Notes: generated by a model from the letters alone, not told the origin. DNA of 64,000 nucleotides from Paenibacillus sp. FSL H8-0332 (GCF_037963835.1 NZ_CP150145.1:3224001-3288000), one strand, 5' to 3'. Counted from the first letter of the stretch, positions 8,556 through 17,052 are shown. Program-made: numbers and translations.

Positions 8556-9449
8556 TCAAAAAATTAAATCGGATACTTCACTACTCTGCCGAATATACTC
8601 CATGAATCTTCTGGAGGCGGGGGACAGGTAATGGTCCCGGCGCCATTGCAGGCCCACCTCCCATTCCCAGCCCGGTTCCTGAATGGGAATCCAGACCAGA
8701 CCGTCAAGCATCAGTCCGAGCGTCTGTGGAAGCACGGAGACGCCGAGCCCGGCTTTGATGAAGCCGGCCACAGTAATCAGATCCTCCGCATAATAGGTAG
8801 AGGCCAGCTCGAAATTAGTATTTTGGAAGAGGGAGGTGATTGTGTTCTTGAGTCCGCAATTCGTCTTCAGTCCTACAAACGGCTCGCCCGACAGCTCGAA
8901 CAGACTCAGCGAGGAACGCGAGGCGAACCGGTGGGAACTGGAGACCACAATATAAATCGGCAATCTGCGAATCACCATCCATTCCTTATTCTCCGCCGTA
9001 GTCTCTCTGGACGTAATCAGCATATCCGAGGTCCCGTTATCCAGCGCTTCGTCGATATCCCCGTGATTCCCCTGATACAGATCAAACCGTACCTTCGGAT
9101 GGTCAGCCTGATAGTCTCTGATAAGTGATGGGATCAGGTCCACGCCAAGAATATTCAGATAAGACAGATGAACGGTTCCACTCTCCGCATTGGACGACTC
9201 CTCAATCTCCCGCACCCCATTCCCGATATTGCGCAGCGCTTCTTCGACCCGCGAACTGAACATAACCCCATAGCGGTTCAACTGGACATTGCGGCCCTTA
9301 CGCTCGAATAAAGGAACCCCCAGCTCACTTTCCAGTTTGGAAATCGCATGGCTCAAGGCAGGCTGCGTAATTCGCAGCGCTTTGGAAGCAGAGGTCATAT
9401 GCTCAAGCCGGGCTACGGTCAGAAAATACTCCAGTTGTGTAAGCTCCAT
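8556..9449 (-). CDS. LysR-family transcriptional regulator
   Basis: This 297-residue protein begins with the LysR winged helix (MELTQLEYFLTVARLEHMTSA..., about 1-60) and continues with a two-lobed periplasmic-binding-protein-like effector domain (about 90-295). ATG at 9449 is preferred to the codon at 9461 because AAGGTGG lies 8 bases before it. It is divergent from the SDR oxidoreductase, and the AT-rich gap contains a GTCTAAG/CTTAGAC dyad, so it most likely controls that gene and represses itself in the classical LysR manner. The effector is unknown. Confidence 0.9.
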   Translation of the reverse strand: MELTQLEYFLTVARLEHMTSASKALRITQPALSHAISKLESELGVPLFERKGRNVQLNRYGVMFSSRVEEALRNIGNGVREIEESSNAESGTVHLSYLNILGVDLIPSLIRDYQADHPKVRFDLYQGNHGDIDEALDNGTSDMLITSRETTAENKEWMVIRRLPIYIVVSSSHRFASRSSLSLFELSGEPFVGLKTNCGLKNTITSLFQNTNFELASTYYAEDLITVAGFIKAGLGVSVLPQTLGLMLDGLVWIPIQEPGWEWEVGLQWRRDHYLSPASRRFMEYIRQSSEVSDLIF

Positions 9450-9505
9450 ACAGACAGCCACCTTTATATATTAATATTATTAATGAATTTAATGAAAATA
9501 ATAAA

Positions 9506-9554
9506 TTAGACGCTCATATTAATCAAGTCTAAGATATACATATAAACCTTAGAC
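9506..9554. promoter_or_regulatory. LysR-type operator region (GTCTAAG dyad)
   Basis: GTCTAAG (9527-9533) and CTTAGAC (9548-9554) form a perfect 7-bp inverted repeat with a 14-base spacer, and a further half-site TTAGAC lies at 9506-9511. The arrangement in a divergent LysR/target promoter is typical of recognition plus activation sites. Binding by the neighbouring LysR is inferred. Confidence 0.5.
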
Positions 9555-9607
9555 GGCTGGACTTCCAGCCTAACCTGAGGAATCCCTAATGAAATGAGGC
9601 TGTAACG

Positions 9608-10402
9608 ATGGCTATAACTTATGCTAACCCGCTGACAGAATACGAAGGTAAAAGAATCCTGGTAACAGGCGGTACCAAGGGGATGGGACAGGCTATCGCA
9701 CACAGATTCACTGCGGCAGGCGCTGAAGTTATGACTACCGCCCGGACACTTCCGACGGAAGGGCCTCAATCGGATTTGTTCGTCCAGGCCGATCTGTCCA
9801 AGCAAGAAGGAGTGGACCGGGTAATTGCTGCGGTTAAGGAGCGTTTCGGCCGCATTGATATCTTGGTGAATAACATTGGAGGAAGCTCGACACCTGCCGG
9901 AGGATTCCTTGCGACGAGCGATGAACACTGGATGGATGCGCTGAATCTGAACCTGCTGGCAGCTGTGCGGCTGGACCGGGGGCTGATCCCGCTCATGCTG
10001 GAGCAGGGCAAGGGAGTCATCATCCACATCTCTTCCATTCAAAGAGTGCTGCCGCTGATCGAATCGACCATCCCCTATGCAGCCGCCAAAGCTGCGTTGA
10101 GCAATTACAGCAAAAGCCTATCCAAGGAATTCTCTCCGCAGGGCATCCGGGTGAACCGGGTCGCACCGGGCTTCATTCAAACCACAGCGGCCGATGCCTT
10201 CTTGAAGAGTATCTCGGAGATGACAGGCAGTGTGGAAAGTGCGCTGCAGTCGGTAATGGACGCGCTAGGCGGCATTCCCATCGGCCGTCCCGGCTTCCCT
10301 GAAGAGGTGGGTGAGCTGGTAGCCTTCCTCGCTTCCGACCGCGCAGCATCCATTACGGGTGCCGAGTATGTGATTGATGGGGGAACCGTACCTACGGTGT
10401 AA
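9608..10402 (+). CDS. SDR-family oxidoreductase
   Basis: This 264-residue protein is a classical short-chain dehydrogenase/reductase. It has an N-terminal NAD(P)-binding VTGGTKGMGQAIA (TGxxxGxG), ADLSKQEG, the structural NNIGG, the catalytic serine in ISSIQRV, and the YxxxK pair in PYAAAKAALSNYSKSL. It ends in the usual ITGAEYVIDGGTVPTV. It should interconvert an alcohol and a carbonyl with NAD(P)H in the cytosol. The divergent LysR gene is its probable regulator. The substrate is not evident; similar SDRs next to LysR genes are often annotated only generically. Confidence 0.9.
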   Translation: MAITYANPLTEYEGKRILVTGGTKGMGQAIAHRFTAAGAEVMTTARTLPTEGPQSDLFVQADLSKQEGVDRVIAAVKERFGRIDILVNNIGGSSTPAGGFLATSDEHWMDALNLNLLAAVRLDRGLIPLMLEQGKGVIIHISSIQRVLPLIESTIPYAAAKAALSNYSKSLSKEFSPQGIRVNRVAPGFIQTTAADAFLKSISEMTGSVESALQSVMDALGGIPIGRPGFPEEVGELVAFLASDRAASITGAEYVIDGGTVPTV

Positions 10403-10596
10403 GCTGATTCTGCATCCTCACCGGTAAAGCTGCATAAGCCAGCATATACCTCATACGACAGTCCGTTAAGCCATTCATTGGCTGTGCGGGCTGTTCTTTA
10501 TGTCTGTTTCGGGCTATTATTTCTTTTTAGCAGCAAAGCTGAGCTAAATGACTGTCCAGTAAGGAAGCACTAAAGAAAAAAACAAAAAGCAAAAGA

Positions 10597-10715
10597 AGCG
10601 GAGGGGAAATTTGGAACTGGAGGAGCGGTAGCGACCGCCTTTGACTCCGGATTTCAACCGCGCACAGCGGTCCAATAGAAGAAATCTGGAGTCAACAGCG
10701 GCCGGAAGTCCAAAT
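10597..10715. repeat. Long imperfect hairpin element, copy 1
   Basis: The 465-base gap after the SDR gene holds a palindromic element. GACTCCGGATTTC (10643-10655) pairs with GAAATCTGGAGTC (10681-10693) with one wobble, and outer arms ATTTGGA (10609-10615) and TCCAAAT (10709-10715) close it. Inside is a local GCGGTAGCGACCGC hairpin. A clearly related sequence occurs at 28145-28260. No ORF or IS end was recognised. The rest of the gap (10403-10596, 10716-10866) shows nothing beyond a probable promoter for the response regulator. Confidence 0.65.
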
Positions 10716-10866
10716 GTTCACCGCAGTGACGACCAAGCTTCGAGTTGTAATGTCAGTTGTAATAATTCTTTATCTTTTCTTTAGATTTGGTTTAGACTGG
10801 ATTAAGAATGGCAGGCTATAGTTACAAAGAGCGCGGCTTGCATGACAAGATAGAGGGGGATTCACC

Positions 10867-11574
10867 ATGTATACCATTCTCATAGCCGATGATGAATCGG
10901 AGATTGTTGAGCTTCTGCAGCTGTATCTGGAGAAGGAATATAATATTTTGACAGCAGAGAACGGAATTGAAGCCTTGAAGCTCATGCAGAATAACAAGAT
11001 TGACCTGGCGCTTCTGGATATTATGATGCCGGGGATGGACGGGCTGCAGCTGCTGAAGCGGATTCGGGAGCACGAGCATTTCCCGGTACTATTCCTGTCT
11101 GCCAAGAGCCAGTATCATGACAAAATCCTGGGGCTGGAGCTTGGAGCGGACGACTATATCGCTAAGCCTTTTAATCCGCTGGAGATTGTGGCGCGTGCCG
11201 GGGCCATGCTGCGGCGGGTGCATCAGTTCGATGCCAAGGCAGCGGAGGAGGAGAAGCCGAATGAGCAGATCGTGCTCGGCAGGCTGACACTGGACCGGAG
11301 CACCTGTCAGGTTGAGGTGGCCGGGGAGGCTGTCGCTCTGACTTCTACCGAATACAAAATCCTGGAGCTGCTGATGCAGCAGCCGGGCCGTGTGTTTACA
11401 CGCAAGAAAATATATGAGACCGTCTGGGAAGATTTCTACGTCTACGAGGACAACAGCATCATGGTGCACATCAGCAATATCCGCGACAAGATCGAACGAG
11501 ATTCCAAGAGACCGGAATACCTGAAGACGATCAGGGGATTGGGGTACAAAATTGAAGCACCCGTGGAAAAGTAG
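10867..11574 (+). CDS. OmpR/PhoB-family response regulator
   Basis: This 235-residue protein has a receiver domain (about 1-115; phosphoacceptor D51 in LLDIMMPGMDG, lysine in YIAKPFNP) and an OmpR-type winged-helix DNA-binding domain (about 135-232, ending in LKTIRGLGYKIE). AGAGGGGG precedes the ATG. Its last 23 bases overlap the following histidine kinase gene, so the pair is translationally coupled. There is no adjacent transporter, so target genes are unknown. Paenibacillus genomes carry many such OmpR/EnvZ-type pairs. Confidence 0.93.
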   Translation: MYTILIADDESEIVELLQLYLEKEYNILTAENGIEALKLMQNNKIDLALLDIMMPGMDGLQLLKRIREHEHFPVLFLSAKSQYHDKILGLELGADDYIAKPFNPLEIVARAGAMLRRVHQFDAKAAEEEKPNEQIVLGRLTLDRSTCQVEVAGEAVALTSTEYKILELLMQQPGRVFTRKKIYETVWEDFYVYEDNSIMVHISNIRDKIERDSKRPEYLKTIRGLGYKIEAPVEK

Positions 11575-12976
11575 AGATAACCGCCCGCTTCAGACGTCGC
11601 TGACCATCGACTTTCTGCTGTTCAACTGTATGCTGCTCATGCTGGTGTTAGTGGTCTATCTGTTCGTACAAAAGGATATCGCCCAAGTCATCCGGGAGCG
11701 GATGACGCCTGACCCCAATTTGTCTGTGGAAGCCGGGACGTACCGGGAGGAGCTGGGCCAAGGGCCGGAGAGTGACCGTCTGCTGAAGAGCGGGGGCTGG
11801 CTGGAGCTGCTCGATTCCGGCAAGCGGGTGATTCAGGTGATTGGTGAGAAGCAGGATGAGGTTCAGCTTTATGACGAGGACAGCCTGTATATGGGACTGG
11901 AGAACCGCAGCGACCAGCCCTTTTATTATTCTATTACGAGCGTAACGGAGCAGGATACCGGGGCAGCCTGGATGTTGCTTAAGATTCCCCGCGATGTAAT
12001 CAATATCTCCATTAACAACGAGTTTCTGGTCTCCTATCTGAATCATTCGGTGTTCTTTTATGTATTCCTGGTGAGCGGGTTGATTCTGCTGCTGATTTTT
12101 GTGTACAGCTATTGGGTCTCCAGACGGATCAAGAAGCCGCTGCGGGTGCTGAATCTAGGCTTGAACCGTATGATGGAAGGGCATTATAACACGCGGATCG
12201 CTCTGTATGCAGAGACCGAGTTCCTGCGGATCGGCCACAGCTTCAACTACATGGCTGATGTGATTGAGAAGACCACTGAGGAGAAGCGCCTGGCCGAGAA
12301 AAGCAAGCAGCGGCTGATGGTCGATCTGTCGCATGACCTGAAGACCCCGATTACCAGCATCCAGGGGTATGCGCAGGCGCTTATCGAAGGACGCGTTACC
12401 GACCCGGAGCGGCAGACGAAATATTTGAATTACATCTACACCAAGTCCGTTCAGGTCACGAAGCTCATTCAGCATATGCTGGATCTGCTTAAGCTCGACT
12501 CACCGGATTTCATCCTGCGGATAGAGCGCCTTGAGCTGGGCGACCATCTGCGGGAGATCATTGCCGACACCTACGGCGAGATTGAGCAAAAAGACTTCGA
12601 GCTTCACCTTCAGGTGCCCGAAGAAGAGGTCTATGCCCGTTATGATCCCGAGCTGTTCGCCAGTGTCATTAATAATCTGATCTCTAATGCTCTGGCCTAT
12701 AATCCCGAAGGGACGCGCATCCGGGTATCTGTGATTCCCGAGGACACGCAGATCAGGATCGAGATTGCGGACAATGGAGTGGGCATTCCGAAGGAGCTGT
12801 GGTCTACGATCTTTGATCCGTTTGTTCGCGGTGATGAAGCGCGGACAACGGCCAGCGGAGGAACCGGACTGGGCTTGTCCATTGCCAAGAAGAATGTGGA
12901 GAAGATGGAGGGCACGCTGCTGCTGGAGAGCAGGGAAGGGGAACCGACGGTATTTGTGATTCACATTCCGAAGTAA
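11552..12976 (+). CDS. Membrane sensor histidine kinase
   Basis: This 474-residue kinase pairs with the preceding response regulator. A first membrane segment (about 20-41) and a second (about 166-188) bracket an extracellular sensor loop of about 125 residues. HAMP, HisKA (H261 in LSHDLKTP) and HATPase_c domains follow, with the ATP-lid motif GGTGLGLSIAKK near the end. The start is a TTG at 11552 within the regulator's last codons, with the AGGGGATTGGGG stretch acting as ribosome binding site. The loop sequence gives no hint of the signal. It is unlike BceS-type kinases, which lack a large extracellular domain. Confidence 0.9.
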   Translation: MKHPWKSRDNRPLQTSLTIDFLLFNCMLLMLVLVVYLFVQKDIAQVIRERMTPDPNLSVEAGTYREELGQGPESDRLLKSGGWLELLDSGKRVIQVIGEKQDEVQLYDEDSLYMGLENRSDQPFYYSITSVTEQDTGAAWMLLKIPRDVINISINNEFLVSYLNHSVFFYVFLVSGLILLLIFVYSYWVSRRIKKPLRVLNLGLNRMMEGHYNTRIALYAETEFLRIGHSFNYMADVIEKTTEEKRLAEKSKQRLMVDLSHDLKTPITSIQGYAQALIEGRVTDPERQTKYLNYIYTKSVQVTKLIQHMLDLLKLDSPDFILRIERLELGDHLREIIADTYGEIEQKDFELHLQVPEEEVYARYDPELFASVINNLISNALAYNPEGTRIRVSVIPEDTQIRIEIADNGVGIPKELWSTIFDPFVRGDEARTTASGGTGLGLSIAKKNVEKMEGTLLLESREGEPTVFVIHIPK

Positions 12977-13000
12977 GTATTTTTATGAGGAGGTGCTAAA

Positions 13001-13588
13001 ATGATCGTTTGGATAAATGGAGCCTACGGCTCCGGCAAATCGACTTGTACCTATGAATTAAACAAAAGACTGCCTAATTCATTTGTATATGATCCTGAGA
13101 ACATAGGCTATTTTATCCGTAAAAATATACCTCCCGACTTACATGAACCCAATTTTCAAGATCATACCCAGTGGCGTATATTTAATTATGAGATGTTGAA
13201 ATATTTGTCTTCAGCCTACCAGGGTACTATTCTTGTACCTATGACATTGATCAAGCGTCAATATTATGATGAAATAATTGGTCGCCTAATTATGGACGGA
13301 ATACAGGTAAATCATTTTATTCTCTATGCTGAAAAGGAAACTATTGAGAGACGGCTCAAAAAACGGTTTGAACGGGGGACCTGGGCAAAGTCACAGATTG
13401 AACAATGCATATATGCTTTTAATCATATTATTACAGAAGAAAAAATAACAACTGATGATAAGGGCATTGATCAACTGGTTGAGGAAATAGCATATCGAAG
13501 TAATCTAGACTTAATTAAGGATAGCAGAGGTGCTTTTAAGAAAATAATGGATAGATATACAACAACCTTAAAGCAAATAAAATTCTAA
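13001..13588 (+). CDS. tmrB: TmrB-like tunicamycin resistance protein (P-loop NTPase)
   Basis: This 195-residue protein starts MIVWINGAYGSGKST, a Walker A motif placed exactly as in Bacillus subtilis TmrB. Further segments follow the same pattern along the whole length: VYDPENIGYFIR, WRIFNYEMLKYL, ILVPMTLIKRQYYDEIIGRL and a C-terminal DSRGAFKKIMDRY. TmrB binds ATP and tunicamycin and confers resistance to this inhibitor of polyprenyl-phosphate GlcNAc-1-phosphate transfer. GAGGAGGTG precedes the ATG. The gene is AT-rich relative to the two-component genes before it and the secreted-protein gene after it, which suggests acquisition. Function is by resemblance; the family also contains proteins of unproven activity. 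Confidence 0.82.
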   Translation: MIVWINGAYGSGKSTCTYELNKRLPNSFVYDPENIGYFIRKNIPPDLHEPNFQDHTQWRIFNYEMLKYLSSAYQGTILVPMTLIKRQYYDEIIGRLIMDGIQVNHFILYAEKETIERRLKKRFERGTWAKSQIEQCIYAFNHIITEEKITTDDKGIDQLVEEIAYRSNLDLIKDSRGAFKKIMDRYTTTLKQIKF

Positions 13589-13717
13589 GACATTCTCTGC
13601 CACTTAGTCTGTGTAATGGAGGAAATAATTAACTTCTTGTCGAATGTACTGATCTGGAAGATTCCGGCACCTTGCCGGGACACCTAACTTACATCGGGGG
13701 AAGGAATTAGAACATCT

Positions 13718-14788
13718 ATGAAAAAACTTGCATTACTGCTCACCACTCTGCTGCTCGCGCTCGGATTGGTCTATCCGGGAGGCGCCGGACGTGCAGCGGC
13801 CGCATCCGCACCAGCGTATACAGAGATTGCTACGTTTGTCGAAGGCAACCTGCTTATTTCGCCAGCCAAATCTGTACTAGTGAATGGCTCTGCCTATGTA
13901 CCGGTTAAGCTTGCCGGGCAGATTCCTGGCTTCACTGTAGCGGCGGATGCTACTGGCGTAACGCTCACAGGCAGCAAAGGAAGCACCAAGCTGAAGAAGG
14001 ATAACTCCATCTTGTATAAGAACACCAACTATGTAGCCTTCAAAACCCTGCTGAAGCTTGGAGCGATCGACGGCAAATATGCCTCCAGCGCCATAGCGTT
14101 GTTCGTCTGGAGCACAGAGGATGGCAAGAATAAGAGCAATAGTATGCTCTACGCCATCAGCAAGCTGCCAGGAACCATGGGCATTGTATTAGGCAAAAAG
14201 GTCTATTTATATGGGCATCCGGGAAGCCATTGGGTGAAAAGTGTACAGTATGTTGATGACAACAACCAGAACTTTGTGATGCAAAATGAAGCCGGAACCG
14301 AGTGGGTTCTGGACTTGAACGATTTTGTGGACAATACTATGTACACCATGGAGAATATTGATTATTTGAAGTATTACTATAATGGACTAACGGTGTGGAC
14401 CCGGAACGCCATGATTACCGATAGTCCGTTCAAGAACTTTGAGAAAGCAACCATCGCCAATTTCCGCCCGAACCCAGCCAATGGTAATTTAGAAATGATC
14501 ATCCGCCGGGCCAACGGGCAGGAGGTTCCGCTCAAGATTGAACCTCGTGATGACCCTAGTGAGTATGTCGAAGAGGTACTGTTTTTCAAGAATCCGCAAA
14601 CGAACTTCAAGATCAGCGATAAAATGTGGTCAGCCATCCGTGAAGAGCGGGCGGTCAGCGGCATGACGATCACAGAGCTTCTGCTCTCCTGGGGAGACCC
14701 GGACGAAGTTTATGACGGGTATGTAGTGTACGGCGACCAATACGTCTATTTCATCAATGATAAGGTCTTCTCTATAGTTAATCTTTAA
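13718..14788 (+). CDS. Secreted stalk-domain-like protein of unknown function
   Basis: This 356-residue protein has a clear signal peptide (MKKLALLLTTLLLALGLVYP, cleavage near GRAAAASA). Residues about 40-130 (VLVNGSAYVPVKLAGQIPGFTV... and NYVAFKTLLKLGA) look like the copper amine oxidase N-terminal-like stalk domain that is abundant in Paenibacillus secreted proteins. The remaining 220 residues are mixed alpha/beta without a recognised family; the end (ELLLSWGDPDEVYDGYVVYG...) resembles SmpA/BamE-like 'gatekeeper' turns only faintly. GGGGGAAGG precedes the ATG and a terminator follows. It is a single-gene transcript with unknown role. Confidence 0.7.
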   Translation: MKKLALLLTTLLLALGLVYPGGAGRAAAASAPAYTEIATFVEGNLLISPAKSVLVNGSAYVPVKLAGQIPGFTVAADATGVTLTGSKGSTKLKKDNSILYKNTNYVAFKTLLKLGAIDGKYASSAIALFVWSTEDGKNKSNSMLYAISKLPGTMGIVLGKKVYLYGHPGSHWVKSVQYVDDNNQNFVMQNEAGTEWVLDLNDFVDNTMYTMENIDYLKYYYNGLTVWTRNAMITDSPFKNFEKATIANFRPNPANGNLEMIIRRANGQEVPLKIEPRDDPSEYVEEVLFFKNPQTNFKISDKMWSAIREERAVSGMTITELLLSWGDPDEVYDGYVVYGDQYVYFINDKVFSIVNL

Positions 14789-14804
14789 TTCTTAGCATCT
14801 CCAG

Positions 14805-14850
14805 GCTTGTTTAAGGACTTCATGGAGTTCCTTGGGCAGGCTCTTTTTTT
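14805..14850 (+). terminator. Terminator after the stalk-domain gene
   Basis: GCTTGTTTAAGGA pairs with TTCCTTGGGCAGGC through about 13 base pairs, several of them G-T wobbles, and is followed by a TCTTTTTTT run. Confidence 0.65.
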
Positions 14851-14905
14851 CATGTATAATGAATGCACTGGAACCAGCTATTCTTGTACACTATAGGAGG
14901 ACATT

Positions 14906-15250
14906 ATGCAGCTCATTCAACCCGAGGCCATTCAGACTCGAATCGACAATTTCGTCTCTGAGGATCTATATATCCATCTTGAACTTACAAACGGAGCATA
15001 TGCCAGCCATTTCGACAGCTCCCGTGCTCCGGGCTCGGTGTTCATCAGCAATGCCGAGATCCGTTACACCCACGGCTCTATCTCAGGTGCGGGACCCTAC
15101 CGGGTGGGCCTGAAGACAGAGAAGGGCTGGATCTACGCAGAAGGCCTGACCCATGTGGATGAGCAGGATACCGAGCGGCTGATTCTGGCCGGTCATGACA
15201 GTCAGGGCAAGCTGATTGTGGCGTTGCAGCTTAGCCGCAGCCCTTTTTAA
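14906..15250 (+). CDS. yojF: YojF-family (DUF1806) protein
   Basis: This 114-residue protein (MQLIQPEAIQTRIDNF..., with ELTNGAYASH, NAEIRYTHGSISGAGPYRVGLKT and GWIYAEGLTH) matches the small YojF/DUF1806 family. In Bacillus, yojF lies directly before yojG (bshB2), and the same order is seen here with a 23-base gap. It is therefore expected to accompany bacillithiol synthesis, although its biochemical role is not established. AGGAGG precedes the ATG. It is cytosolic, with no signal peptide or membrane segment. Confidence 0.82.
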   Translation: MQLIQPEAIQTRIDNFVSEDLYIHLELTNGAYASHFDSSRAPGSVFISNAEIRYTHGSISGAGPYRVGLKTEKGWIYAEGLTHVDEQDTERLILAGHDSQGKLIVALQLSRSPF

Positions 15251-15273
15251 CGATACTGGAGGATTAAGCAGCC

Positions 15274-15987
15274 ATGAATAACAGATCTATGAAGAATAAA
15301 AGAATCCTGGTGATACTTCCCCATCCCGATGATGAAGCGTACTTCGTATCCGGGACACTGGCGATGTATATCGCAGCAGGTGCAGAGGTGACCTATGCCT
15401 GTCTGACACTGGGAGAGATGGGCCGGAATATGGGCGTTCCGCTGATTGCGAACCGTATCTCCCTGCCGGCCATCCGCCAAGCGGAGCTCGAAGCTTCCTG
15501 TAAGGCCATTGGAATTCAAGACCTGAGGATGCTGGGCTTCCATGACAAAATGATAGAGTTCGAAGATCCGGCGCTTCTTGATCAGCGGATTGAATCGCTC
15601 GTGAAGGAGCTTACCCCGTCGCTGGTTATTACGTTCTACCCTGGCTACAGTGTACACCCGGATCATGATGCTACTGGTGCTGCGGTGATTCGTACCATTG
15701 CCCGGCTGCCCGCTGCGGAACGTCCGGTTGTTCATAGTGTCGCCTTCTCGAACGGCCATCAGCAGCGGATTGGAGCAGCCGATGTAGTCATCGATGTAAC
15801 GTCTTTTATCACTGTCAAAATCAACTCCATCCTCGCGCATCGCACCCAGTTCCAGCCGGAGAAAGTGCTTGGCGGCCTTGAGCCAACAGATGCAGCGATC
15901 TGCGGCAAATACGGAACCGAACGCTTCTGGACCTACCGGTTCACAGAATGCAAGGAACAGCCGGAGGAAGCGGCATTGTGCAATTAA
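15274..15987 (+). CDS. bshB2: Bacillithiol biosynthesis deacetylase BshB2 (copy 1)
   Basis: This 237-residue LmbE/PIG-L-type metal-dependent deacetylase has Zn ligands in LPHPDDEA near the N-terminus and in YSVHPDHDATGAAV around residue 130, plus LGEMGRNMG, which is typical of BshB2. BshB enzymes remove acetate from GlcNAc-malate to give GlcN-malate, the second step of bacillithiol synthesis. It follows yojF as in Bacillus, and an acetyltransferase gene starts 17 bases after it. A second copy lies at 19460-20146 with long identical stretches. The C-terminal tail (CKEQPEEAALCN) is not shared with the second copy. Confidence 0.9.
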   Translation: MNNRSMKNKRILVILPHPDDEAYFVSGTLAMYIAAGAEVTYACLTLGEMGRNMGVPLIANRISLPAIRQAELEASCKAIGIQDLRMLGFHDKMIEFEDPALLDQRIESLVKELTPSLVITFYPGYSVHPDHDATGAAVIRTIARLPAAERPVVHSVAFSNGHQQRIGAADVVIDVTSFITVKINSILAHRTQFQPEKVLGGLEPTDAAICGKYGTERFWTYRFTECKEQPEEAALCN

Positions 15988-16003
15988 GAATGGAGGCGTA
16001 GAG

Positions 16004-16546
16004 ATGACAGAACAACGGGTATACATCCGGTTCCCCGAGGCGGGAGATGCTGCGGAGCTGATGGGGATGTACTTGCGTAACCGTGAATTTTTTGAAGAGC
16101 ATTCGCCGGAGATCAGCGAGGATTTCTATACGGAAGAATATCAGCGCGAGCGGATTGCGCAGTATGAAGAGGAGCGGGCAGCGGACGAGAGATACGACTT
16201 TCTGGTCATTCACAAGGCTGACCGCCGGATCATCGGCAGTGTCAGTCTGTCTTTTGTGGTGCGGGGACCGCTGCAGAGCTGTATGATCGGGTACAGTCTG
16301 GACAAGGATTATAACGGTAAAGGCTATATGACAGAGGCGGTGAAGCAGGTCGTGCGCTATGCCTTCGAGGAGCTGAAGTTCCACCGGATTTCAGGGGAAG
16401 CCTCACCGGATAATCCCGGTTCTATCCGTGTGCTGGAGAATGCAGGCTTCCACAAGGAAGGCATTGCCCGGCTGAATGTGAAGATCCGCGGGGTGTGGAA
16501 AGACCATCAGATTCTCGCGATTATCAACCCGGCCGATATTAGTTAA
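16004..16546 (+). CDS. RimJ/RimL-type GNAT acetyltransferase
   Basis: This 180-residue GNAT opens with TEQRVYIRFPEAGDAAEL and has the acetyl-CoA loop around YSLDKDYNGKGYMTEAV, then the RimJ/L hallmark FHRISGEASPDNPGSIRVLENAGF. Such enzymes acetylate protein N-termini (ribosomal proteins) or small amines. ATG at 16004 is chosen because ATGGAGGCG lies 8 bases upstream; an open frame extends further back into bshB2 but has no support. The short spacing suggests an operon with yojF-bshB2. Confidence 0.88.
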   Translation: MTEQRVYIRFPEAGDAAELMGMYLRNREFFEEHSPEISEDFYTEEYQRERIAQYEEERAADERYDFLVIHKADRRIIGSVSLSFVVRGPLQSCMIGYSLDKDYNGKGYMTEAVKQVVRYAFEELKFHRISGEASPDNPGSIRVLENAGFHKEGIARLNVKIRGVWKDHQILAIINPADIS

Positions 16547-16602
16547 TGGAGTTAACACGAACGGATTATTAGCTTAACTATTAACCTTGTGGAGGATCAT
16601 CA

Positions 16603-16911
16603 ATGAGCCAGCGTTTACGAATTACCCGTTCCATGCAGGAAGAGAATGCAGAGCAGGCGCTAACCTTAGAAGAATGCAAGCAATACTTTGCCGCTAAATC
16701 CGGCTTCAATTATTCACAGGTCTACACCGTTCAAGGTGCGGAGAGTGCGATGTCGATCGAGGGGGATTTTTTCATGTGGAGTCATGAGGGGGCAGAGTAT
16801 CCGTTCCGGCTGTACATGGGCGATCTGTACGTGGCCTTGTCCCTGGAGGCGATTGTGCCTGTGATTCTTGAGATTGCCGCGGACCTGCGGGCCGATGTGG
16901 TTGAGGGGTAG
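16603..16911 (+). CDS. Conserved-looking small protein of unknown function
   Basis: This 102-residue cytosolic protein has a good ribosome binding site (GTGGAGGATC) 6 bases before the ATG. It has a charged N-terminal helix (SMQEENAEQALTLEECKQYF), a central beta region (FNYSQVYTVQGAESAMSIEGDFFMW) and a hydrophobic C-terminal helix. I do not recognise the family. The last codons overlap a 39-codon open frame (16895-17014) that also reads as protein-like, so a frameshifted longer version is possible. It may be transcribed with the upstream GNAT. Confidence 0.6.
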   Translation: MSQRLRITRSMQEENAEQALTLEECKQYFAAKSGFNYSQVYTVQGAESAMSIEGDFFMWSHEGAEYPFRLYMGDLYVALSLEAIVPVILEIAADLRADVVEG

Positions 16912-17014
16912 GCTGAGTAAAGTTCGGATTAAGCTGTTTTTTACACATTCTGTACGCTCCCCGGACAGTGAAGCCGTTGCAGGCAAGCTGCAGCAGCTTC
17001 TGGACGAAGCTTAG
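16895..17014 (+). other. Short open frame, possible shifted tail or gene remnant
   Basis: An ATG at 16895 inside the previous gene opens 39 codons ending KLQQLLDEA, with FFTHSVRSPDSEAVAGKL in the middle; the composition is protein-like and helix-forming. No ribosome binding site is evident. It could be the lost C-terminal end of the upstream gene or of another small gene. Confidence 0.25.
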
Positions 17015-17052
17015 ATTTTCCAGCGGGGTCAGAACCGTCTTCCAAGCGCTCC

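Noticed and set aside
13616..13690. A 24-codon frame before the stalk-domain gene
   Set aside because: It has no ribosome binding site and lies where the promoter of the secreted-protein gene is expected.
15869..16003. N-terminal extension of the RimJ/L-type acetyltransferase
   Set aside because: The extra 45 codons lie within bshB2 copy 1, are not GNAT-like, and a good ribosome binding site precedes the ATG at 16004.
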